In this document: positions 54,993 to 64,000 of the stretch, piece after piece
How positions within the stretch are numbered: the stretch's first letter is position 1
How the letters are laid out: every line of letters starts with the position of its first letter
From: Mactra quadrangularis
Lineage: Eukaryota > Mollusca > Bivalvia > Venerida > Mactridae
Assembly (NCBI GenBank): GCA_025267735.1
Contig: CM046294.1
Coordinates: forward strand, 34,813,222 to 34,877,221
Length of the DNA stretch: 64,000 bases
Reading direction: 5' to 3'
Made by a program: the position numbers and the translations under genes
Notes under the pieces: model-generated
Seen by the model: the letters and a program-made list of their open reading frames with translations, nothing else
Told to the model about the DNA's origin: nothing
Databases searched by the model: none

Positions 54993-57900
54993 TTAGTCCA
55001 GTCACTTTAGATTTTAACATCATAATAATTGCAACAGAATGTTTTTTGCGAAAATTTTTAATGGCCTCTTGAAAACATACAAAAAATCGAGAAAAATCTA
55101 ATCAGGGGAAAATTGTTAAAATTGTATTTTATTTGTACACAATTAAGTTACATTGACATGGCTTGAACAACTCACCATACTGACGTCATTTCACTCGTAT
55201 CGTGACGTCATCAGTTATTTATTTATTTTCCGATACGGAGAAAGTAAGAAAAAACGTTCCTATTTGTTGTTTTACACGTCTTTTCACTGATCAGAACTTT
55301 TTTTTAGACCCTAACAAGTGACTATAACATCATGAGTTCATATAATGTATTTGTTGCCTGTGTCATTGTTTACAAGATACATGACTGGATCAAGGGCAGT
55401 AGCCAATAGGCCTAATCTAGATCTGTGACCATAATCTGTTTCATGTACACAATTTTTTGAATCGTCACTTTTATAATGTTAACATGCTAGGTGTTATTTG
55501 TATTTGTATAATATTGTAACGTAAATTCTATATAAAACAGAGTAGTTTAAAAAATGCGACTACATTTACTTTTGAGTAAATATTTTGCGACATTAATAAT
55601 GTATGGAAGCCCAAGAGAGACACCATTTTCGTAAATAACAAAGAGAATCTCAATGACTAATGTAATCATACCTGTAGGCCTAACTGCTTATGTCTACGTC
55701 TGTTGACCTCTAAACCACTTCTGTTGGTTTCAGAAAGTCAGTCCGAAAGTTATTTGGGACCGGCACTTGTTGGAACTGGTCAACTGACTGGGTTTGGACG
55801 GTTATTGATGCTAGGTTCGTTCTGAGTAAAACGGATAAACCTCAAGCCCCTGAAAATCTTCTAAAAGATATGAAATGTAACTGCTGGACCAGTTGTGATA
55901 CGCGTATAATGCACTTACAGAAAATATGGGTTAGAGACCACAGCTGATTATACATGTATTAAATGTGGAGGACTTAATTGTACCAATGTCATGAATGTGT
56001 ATACAACATTTTAGTAGAAGATTAAGATGATATTTTATGATGATTTCATGGGACATCTGGACCTTGCTTGGCAAATGTCTTTGTGGAAAATTATAATGTG
56101 TTTTAGAAAGTTTTTATGTAACGTGCGTGGGGAAATAAATGCAGGCTCTGATTGCCGGCCCGCCTGGCTCCACAGATATCAACAAATATACAAAGTAAAG
56201 AGCACAAAAACGGCACTATCAAAGAGATATTAACTTGAGTTTTAGATTAGTTTGACTATTAAATCATTCATCCGATCTTTTTAAATAGATAATTATCTAA
56301 ACTGATATAATCAAGCGCCTCTATTATGTACCATGATCAGGCTTTATCCAGCATTTTAATAAATGCTAGTGCAAGCGTATGATCAGTCATAGATACCCAT
56401 AAAAGTATCTGGACATATACATATACCTCAGCGGTATACTTTAGCCCGTCAAAATTAGATTGCAATTGTTTCTAGCCTATACGAGGCATAAATTTAGATA
56501 TCAAACAATCTGTTAACTTATGAATGCCTTCAGAGTTTTTCATAGAAAGTTAGAGGATGTTCACAAGGCGAAAGACGATGCAGTGCATTTAATTGTTACT
56601 ATTATCATATTTTGACACTATAACTTTGTTAATTTTGAAAAAAAACTGCAACTGTTTGATGTTTTATAATACAAATAAAGATATTGAAAACAGTGACCAA
56701 CTCCAAGTCTATGTTCAGCATGTTAGTTTTCGAAAAATAAGACTAGTTAGTGTTTTGAATTGAAAGAGATACATTTTATTATTTACGATTAATTAGAGTT
56801 TAAGTACTTATATTCCTTAAAACTTTTTTTAAAATAAAAAGTGATATTTTAGCGAATCGACGGGTTTCTGTGTATTGAATCGTCTTAAAAGCGTCCGAAA
56901 ACTCAAAATAAACTTCATTTTCAAGAACATTTGCATAATAAAGCCGCTAACTTACAAAAATGTATTTGAAATCGGCAGTTTTTCTATGTAAAATCTACGA
57001 ATTTTCTCATTACATAAGTCAATATTACATAAAAGTTACAATGTGTATCTTTTCATAAATTTCTTGGCATTTTATGTGAAAAATGGATTAGTTTGGCAAA
57101 AACCTAGGGTTTTATTAAACCAATCATTTGAAACTAAACATACAAAAACATGCGTAAAAAAGGTTACCTAGCACTCAATTTTATCCTTTAGGGCAAATTA
57201 GGGGTGTCTGAAAGTGCTCAAATTTGCTCCGTTGACATCAATATTTTTTTCGTCGGGAGTGAATACCCTCTCTTGCACCACCGAATCAACAACTCCATCG
57301 TTTTAACTACGCTTAAGGTGAGAGGTAATAAACGGACGTATTTTAACACCTCTTGATTTAACCTCAACTCAGACTTGCTTTATCATAGTTAAATACTTAT
57401 CTGGTTCCCAGTCGTACTTTGATGGGTCAAAGTAAGTTAAGCAAAGCAGAATAATGGAGGTGCCCGATGTATAGCATGTGCAAGGTATCCAATAATTCTG
57501 TTTTCAAATGATTCTTTCTCAATATCCTCTTAAATCAATAGAACTTAGTGCAAGAATTACCGTCGATATCTAATTTTAGTCGTTAGGTTACATTTATGCT
57601 CAAGACATAGACATGGTCTTAGGTTGATCGTTCTCTAAATTTGAGAGTAGAAAAATGGAAAAATCGACTTCTAATGACATATATATTACCAAACTCCAAC
57701 CAAATTTACCATCGTTTAGGCAAAATAAAGAGAAGATAAACAATAATTTTGTAGCCTGAAGATACCATGATGGGTGCCGACATTTTTGTGCTTTGCCTGA
57801 CCAATATCGAGGTAGGGGACATATAATCCAGACCGACGGGCAGACATTGACGTATCATTAAAAGGAAATAAATTAAGTTACAGAGATTAAGTCTCATTTA

Positions 57901-58528
57901 TCCATTTGAATTCAAGTGTGTTTAAAGTGTTCCGATTTGCACCTTTGATACATGGAGATTTAAATTTCCCCCAATCTGTGTCCCCCTCCTACGACCCTTC
58001 TGGATCAGATCCTAAAATGAATACGACACTGATTATTGTACAAACTCACATGAAAACACACATCTTTTATTTTTTATTATTTATTTTAGAATGATGACAC
58101 GTTTCAGTACTATTCATAGCTGACTGCTTACCGGAATTCAAACATGAATGCAGTTTTTGGTGGGTGGGGTAAAACATAAATTTATCGGAAATGAATTAAA
58201 AGAAAATGCATATTTTCTGTTTAATACGACTAAATACATCAAATTACAAGTTGTTGTGGATATTTTATACTCTTGGTGATAAGAAAATATTGATTTTTCA
58301 ATATGTGCATGAGTATCGGCGTTTCCATTGCAATGTTGGCTGTAAGGCCTACTTAGCCAAACACGTGGTCATAAAAAGGCAGAAAAAAAAACTTTTTCCC
58401 AAATTAGATTTTTCTCGATTTTCTCATGTGCATATAGGAAGCATTAAGGAACTAAAAACTGTTGTCTCCGTTTCTGTTGCAATTATTTTGATGTTGACCC
58501 TATATTTCGCCTAAAGTGACTGGACTAA
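54993..58528. mobile_element. 3.5-kb non-autonomous element with ~120-bp TIRs
   Basis: Outer 18 bp match perfectly ('ttagtccagtcactttag', 54993-55010, inverse 58511-58528). The arms continue, diverged, to about 55115 and 58405, sharing 'aataattgcaacagaa' and 'aaatcgagaaaaatctaat'. No transposase frame remains. Inside are two TGACGTCA octamers (55181, 55203) and the 56150-56455 repeat, so it hosts a nested insertion. No clear target duplication. Confidence 0.75.
56150..56455 (+). mobile_element. Dispersed repeat, partner of 15903-16256
   Basis: 'ctggctccacagatatcaac' through 'catacctcagcggtatactt' aligns with 15953-16245. It lies inside the 54993-58528 element. Confidence 0.65.
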
Positions 58529-58731
58529 CTTGAAAACACAATCATACGACAAATGTCTGTGAATATTTTTTATTCATGATATGAAATATTTTATTTCTGT
58601 TTTCTCTTACATTACTTATAAATCAGCTGTGTTTTCTATTAGTAATTGCTATTGATTTTGATAGGTCTTTCAGAAATAAAGTATAATAATATGTGCCTAG
58701 TTCTCATAAAGGTGTTCTTTAAATAGGAGTA

Positions 58732-59637
58732 CAGTGTAACCTCTGCAGAGCGACTTTCCGCGGAGTTTGAAAAAAGTGTCCTCTGCAGAGGTTGACTTTT
58801 ACTAATGATCACAAAAAAACAGCCGTTTTCGGTACGGAAAATTGGCCGTTATCCGTTCCGTAATGTAAATACAGTTATTAGCAGGCGCTGATCGACAAAA
58901 GTAAAAAGTTTTAATACGATTACAAAGTTTTTTTAAATAAATCATTATAACCGTTAAAAATTCCTAACATGATGTTTAGTTTTACGCAAAAGAAAGCAAT
59001 TAACTAGAGAAATCATTTCTGGTACTGTCAAAATTGTTTTATACCTGTCTAAAGGCGAATAATATTTAGCATGAATTATCGTCGTCTTTTCAGGAGTAAA
59101 TATCTGATTCGGCACTTAAACCTCAACTTAACTTAAAACAGAATTCATACAATCGAAGTTTTTAATAATAAGTACAATAACAAATAAGTTTCATTTACTA
59201 TCGTCAACTAGCTGGGCATATGTAAATGTACAATTGATACTTGATGACGTCAGCCTACCAAACAAAGCGCTCCTCATCTAAGATCCGTTTGTTGGTGTCA
59301 TGGAAACCATATGTCACTTGTTTATTAACCCCTGTTAGTCAAATGATTTAACAACATGACACTTTAGGGTAGTATTATACGATTAAGGGTATCGCTTATT
59401 GTTTAAATCTTCTGGTCATAGATAATTATCGATTATTGATATTAAACTTGCTAGACTTAGTGTCACTGTACGGAGGTTAAGAATGAATTATGGGAATTTA
59501 TCTCAACGGTCTTTTACCACTCTGTGGAGATGTCGTTCATTAGAGGTAAATCATAGTGCAAAAAGACGGGAAATTCCAACATGTCGCTCATCGGAGGTTG
59601 CCGCTCGTTAGAGGTGCCGTTAGCAGAGGTTATACTG
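58732..59637. mobile_element. Non-autonomous TIR element, 'cagtgtaacctctgc' family
   Basis: Ends 'cagtgtaacctctgc' (58732-58746) and 'gcagaggttatactg' (59623-59637) are inverted with one mismatch. Subterminal repeats of 'cctctgcagag', 'gttagaggt' and 'tcggaggt' follow at both sides. No frame. The CAGTR..AACCT start recalls the element at 58-793. No target duplication found. Confidence 0.7.
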
Positions 59638-59871
59638 GATAACTTATAATCATTTCTTTGTTTGCACTAAATGCTCATATTCAAATACCTTCAAGAATTT
59701 GATTACGTCACTTCAAGGTTGTTTTTGATGTAAAATCGATCTTAAAACGGTTTATGTAACTTCATACAATGATAACATACCATGTGATGAACAGAATTAG
59801 AAAGTAACCATAAGGTCTACAACTCTACCTGGCTTTATTATGATTTATTTTCCTATGTAATTTTTGCGTTT

Positions 59872-59902
59872 TTGGAACGATGCTAATTTAGCATCGTTCC
59901 AA
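59872..59902. repeat. 31-bp perfect palindrome
   Basis: 'ttggaacgatgctaa', one base, exact reverse complement. It could act as a protein-binding palindrome or be a relic of a tiny element. Confidence 0.95.
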
Positions 59903-60091
59903 TGGTAACAAGAAAGTATAAGATTACTCTTTTCACGCTTCAACAATTTTCAACATAGACAAAGAGGCGTAGTTCAAGCGTGAAGCTCATTAACATCTCA
60001 TTTAAATGTAATACAACGCTGGCTTGTGTTGTCGTTCTTGAAACTCTTCAGGAAAAGGGAGGTTACTCTCAGGACATATAAATTTTGCAAT

Positions 60092-60137
60092 GGAGACGGG
60101 ACAACTCAACCCGTAGACAACTCAACCCGTGACAACT
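60092..60137 (-). repeat. Cluster of three 'gttgagttgtccc' motifs (inverted)
   Basis: 'cgggacaactcaacccgt', 'agacaactcaacccgt' and 'gacaactgc' in direct succession. Same word as 10306-10383 and 20073-20195, on the opposite strand. Confidence 0.7.
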
Positions 60138-61098
60138 GCAATGATTACTTGTTGGAGTAAAAATAGCCTACAATGTTTTTGATAATGCCTGTTATATGCG
60201 TAACATAATTACACCATTCGATAGTAATAAACATTATTAAATGATCGTGGCTAGAGTTACGGTACCGTACGGGGACGGGTCGTCAAGGGGGCGATTAGTC
60301 TTGGGGACTGATCGTCTGTATACCTTGGATATGACTAATACACTTACCGGATGTTTAATATATGGCGTTATGACGTTGTCGTCTTCAAAGTGTCACATCT
60401 AAAGTTTACTTGAGCAATTTTAAGTTATAGAGTTTGATTATAATTTGGAATGAATATGTATTAAATTAAGTGTGTACGGAACTTTATACAAATATTTATA
60501 AGAAATAGACGATTCTTAGAGTAATTTTTATTGTGAATAAATTGCAAGTGCAAAACGTTAATTTGACTTAAAATTCGTGAACAAAAATGGGAATGTAGCT
60601 TGATGCAAAAGAGCTCAATACTTGGGGGAAAACCTTAAATGAATTGTTAGAAAGTCATTTAAAGTCAGCTTGTCATTTCACACCAAATCTTTAAAATTTT
60701 AACGAAAATATCAACGATCTCATTAAAAAATACCTATTGATAACCAAAAATGAGAAGTTGTCAGCTTCTTTTTTTTTGTTTAAAGAAAATAGTCCAGAAT
60801 TATCTTTGGTTTGGTGAGATCGCTGCTGTACATGACCCTAAAATGTGTTGATGAAAATTAATTCTTTGACTGGTTTATTTTGTTTGATAAAGTAAGATAA
60901 ACCTTGCCATGAGCAAACCACTTGAGACGTCTAGTGCTATCCTTTTGTTAAATTCTGTTAATTGATACTTAATACATTATTTTATAGATAATATACATAA
61001 TAATATATTCTTTAATCAAAAAATAAGTTCAGGACATCGTTCCTTCAGCACTCCAGTGCTTTGATTAATATATTGGATATCTCTGTCATTTATGGTCA

Positions 61099-62615
61099 GG
61101 GCCCGGTTTCACGAACACTATCATAACATAAATCGATTTAAGTGTGTCTCAAAATTCTGTACTTAACTGTATTTTATAAAATAATTTATGTGGATTTCAT
61201 GAAGCCTTTCTTAGTTAAGTATGAATTTTGAGATGATATAAGCGTCCCAAACTTAAACCAACAAATTACCGTGTAGTGTTTAATGTCCTGCATATTATAT
61301 TGACTGTCTGTATAGCATATGCAGTAAAGTTGCTGGGTTTGAAATCTCATGTTTTTTCAGTCATAGGTTCAAATCTTGACAGTTACTTATTTTCTATATT
61401 TTTAAGTCGATTATTTTTATTTTATTTTCATCAATCAATTGTTCTTCCTTTTTATGTAGATCTATAATTTATTTTAATTTTGTTTCCTTTCTATCATTGT
61501 AGAGTTTTAAGAATATTTTCCGAAATAAAACCATTGTGCATATACGAAGATTGGGTAAAAAGTGATAAGTAAATATGTGCAGGTGGACAGGGGGGTTTGG
61601 TTTAGGGGTGTCATACGAAATCTCAAATGTATGTGATAGGAGTACCCTTTGCAAAAATATTTGGTTCACAATCTTTTTAAATATTGGTAAATGTAGCAGT
61701 TGCTGACACGAAATCAATGCTTGAGTCAGTCAGTCTTTGCCTGTTTGGTAGGGTGTCGACAATTTCTATATGGAAGGGGTTTGAAAATCGCTTAGAATGA
61801 TTTTGATAAAAAATGTCTGTTTCACTGTATGCTTCACATTCTCTTACTGTCTGACAAAAGGTTCAACATTCACTGCTTGCATGGTCAGTTAACATGCAAT
61901 GATGGTGGTGAGACACTTTGTATTGTAACTATTTTTAGAGCAGTTTGACCTTTGTTACTTGTACCTGACGATATAGGACTACATGTATTTATATCACACG
62001 TTGTTTTTGTTAGAAAAATCTACAAGCTAGGATTTTTGAATGAAAAATATTATGAATGAATCTAGCATACATAATATGTCATGACTAGTTTACAATAAAT
62101 GGTGAATATATGTGTAAATATTTGAGCAAATAAGGCAAGGAAATTCCTTCTTTGTTGTTTACATATATTTATATTTAGGAGACAACGAAGAAATAAATAC
62201 ATGTACATAAATGTATAGAATTCGACACCACCAACATTTGAAGTAGAGCAGGAACTGTCATACTCCATCTTATAGGTTAGGGGGGGGGGGGGGCGAATAA
62301 GTTCGACAAAGAAATGAATATAAGCAGATGAAAATCTGTAAGTCTGATATATTCTATCTTCCAACATACTTCCTAAACTACACTAAGTGTCCCTTCGTCG
62401 GAATTCTATATTTAATATATTTAAGTAATGTCCTAACATTCAGTTTAACCTTCCTGTTCACTCGATTAAATTTTTACTCATAACTCAAGACTATTTAAGA
62501 ACGGATTTAATTGTAAATGTTTGTGAAACGCACTTTAACTTAAAAATGCAAAAAATAGAAAATTTAAGGTTAATCTAGAAATTTAAGATAGGAAAGTGTT
62601 CGTGAAATCGGGCCC
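61099..62615. mobile_element. 1.5-kb TIR element, 'gggcccggtttcacgaacac' family
   Basis: 21-bp ends match with one change (61099-61119 and 62595-62615). A-rich subterminal 'ttaag' words, such as 'gatttaagtgtg' and 'aaatttaagatagg', recur inside both ends. A G13-14 run lies at about 62281. Frames of 82 and 101 codons inside, and one of 126 codons crossing the right end (62596-62976), show no transposase motif. Confidence 0.75.
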
Positions 62616-63017
62616 AGATCTTGATGAAAATCTGGCTTTTATGTGGTTTCGACATTACATTTCTTGTTCTATGTGTGTATGGGTGTATTGCCTAATTATT
62701 GTAATGGCAACACATACTAATGTTTTCTGCCAAAATGTTTTAATGTTCTGTTCTTTTCTGTTCTCTAAAGGTCCTATATTTGAAAATATAATTACTATAT
62801 TAATTGCTATATTTCTGGTTGACAGCCTGTTCTATGTATATGTTATTTCTAACAAAACCAATCTCCGTAAACAGATATCCCGTAGAGCGTTGTCGTACAG
62901 GATCTCTACTGTTTCCGTGGAAGGTCACGTCGAGATGAACTTTGTGTCGACCAATCAATGCGTAGCTTTCATCTAGACGAAAACACAATCACATTTTGAT
63001 TTCGTAATTTCTATTTT
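62616..63017. other. Spacer
   Basis: Most of the 126-codon frame (62596-62976) lies here. It is cysteine- and hydrophobic-rich and resembles no family I know. Not supported as a gene. Confidence 0.35.
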
Positions 63018-63270
63018 TAGACCAAGGTTTGCATGCTGTTTAACAGCGGTATTATTCACAGTCTGCGATTGGGCGGCTCATTTCAAATTGCATGACGTAG
63101 ATGATGTAAACAAGTTACGTATCATAACAATTTCGTCATGAATATTATGATGAGAAAAGGTCACCTGAACGTGACCTTCGTTTGTAAAAGGCCAGATCTA
63201 AATTAGCGAGTTGGCGAGCGGAAAATTTTAGATTGGGTTTTAATCAGATTTTAATCAACATTTTTTTCAC
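63018..63270 (+). mobile_element. Dispersed repeat, copy 2 (inverse of 42995-43295)
   Basis: 'gaccaaggtttgcatgctgt', 'attcacagtctgcgattggg', 'ctcatttcaaattgcatgac', 'aaaaggccagatctaaatta' in the same order as the minus strand of the first copy. Better preserved at CpG-containing words. Confidence 0.6.
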
Positions 63271-63891
63271 AAGCCAACACTCAGTCTATCATAAGAAAGC
63301 AACTTTTTCTATCATTTTATTTAATTATCAATCTAATGTCTTAAAAAATGATGTTAATTTATAAAACATAATTGAAAATCTAGATAATATTGATTTTACT
63401 GTTTGTTAAGTTGTTTTCGTACATAAGCTAAACAGCTATAGGTAGTTGTTTTTTGTGGGGGGAAACCAGTAATATCATCATTATTTTCATTTATAGTTAA
63501 TTAGAAAAAATGTATCCAGGAAATAAATTATTACACAAAACATTTTTATCATGCTAAACATGGATAAATAAACATTTTAAAAGTTGTTTTCATGTAGAAC
63601 TTCAAGGTAGAAATTTGATCGACTTCCCGTTGTGATCTGCTAAAACAAGAAAATCGGCTATAAAATCATTATTTTTCCAACTTTTGCTATAAAACTTGTC
63701 CATTAAAGGTGTTTTATTATATGCATTCTTAAAACCTTAAGTTTTGTTTGAAATAACATGTAATATTAATTAAACAGGTTGTTTTCGTAAAAGAAAAAAG
63801 TTTTTCGCGAAAACAAGTTGTTTTTGTTTTCACTATCTATCTATACCCGTTATCAGATTATTCATTTTAACTAACCTTATTTATTTTTCAG
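63271..63891. other. AT-rich spacer
   Basis: Nothing recognised. Pyrimidine-rich just before 63892. Confidence 0.4.
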
Positions 63892-63947
63892 TATGAAACA
63901 AGTGTACTCTGAGTATCACAAGGGCTTGAACACATCCTTGTATTAAT
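63892..63947 (+). other. Exon-like segment near window end
   Basis: Strong acceptor ('ctaaccttatttatttttcag') and donor ('attaat|gtaagta') enclose 56 bases. One frame reads MKQVYSEYHKGLNTSLY and stops at TAA just before the donor; the others stop earlier. Fits a non-coding/UTR exon or a last coding exon. Confidence 0.3.
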
Positions 63948-64000
63948 GTAAGTAAATTATCATTCTATTTATTGTTTCTTAACAAGGTTGAAACTGCCCT

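Larger units (their letters stand above)
59638..61098. other. AT-rich stretch with a palindrome and a motif cluster
   Basis: Holds the 31-bp palindrome (59872-59902), the 'gacaactcaaccc' cluster (60092-60137) and the dispersed 'agcactccagtgctttgatt' motif (61045-61072). No gene recognised. Confidence 0.45.

Noticed and set aside
62596..62976. 126-codon plus-strand frame
   Set aside because: It starts inside the right TIR of the 61099-62615 element and has no family resemblance or exon signals.

Overview
The window looks like AT-rich animal nuclear DNA, most likely from a bivalve or another mollusc. That is inferred from the repeats: tRNA-headed SINEs ending in an 'aaacccaacaaacaa' tail, several element families that carry central tandem repeats and end in 'ctcttgtt', and an I/Nimb-like LINE tail. 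There is no prokaryotic-style gene packing, and no open frame over about 141 codons. I found no complete protein-coding gene. Most of the 64 kb is introns and intergenic DNA filled with non-autonomous, decayed and nested mobile elements.

Gene-like signals are few. The best is a terminal exon at 30958-31074 (+) that looks like the second half of a Spindlin (Spin/Ssty) repeat. Weaker candidates are a short exon ending in a stop at 1538-1624, another at 36941-37069, and a promoter with a 12-codon first exon at 28454-28599. Four segments with good splice acceptors and donors but little coding capacity (47436-47510, 50863-50981, 51822-51957, 63892-63947) could belong to one plus-strand non-coding or UTR transcript.

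Layout. 0-6 kb: a short terminal-inverted-repeat (TIR) element, a family A repeat, a 29-bp minisatellite with higher-order structure, and a foldback element with a 7/8-bp target duplication. 6.5-13.4 kb: two large tandem-repeat elements (B and C), a palindromic MITE, a SINE and a second A copy. 13.4-22 kb: a quiet T-rich stretch, then a nest of inverted repeats (16.4-21.6 kb). 22-31 kb: a 2.2-kb TIR element, hairpin clusters, a possible promoter and the Spindlin-like exon. 31-44 kb: a MITE, SINEs, elements D and E, a 323-bp near-perfect palindrome, a LINE 3' end and a local segmental-duplication cluster. 44-52 kb: SINEs of two families, a dead Tc1 transposon, and a mariner-type element that received a second TIR element. 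52-64 kb: three large TIR elements and dispersed repeat copies.

Two patterns cut across the window. Four element families with otherwise different sequence (B, C, D, E) share a monomer period near 143-145 bp. Three of them (B, D, E) also share a core that reads as nuclear-receptor half-sites (AGGTCA repeats and TCAAGGTCA). Separately, the SINE tail resembles the 3' end of the LINE fragment at 38.1 kb, which suggests a SINE/LINE mobilisation partnership.
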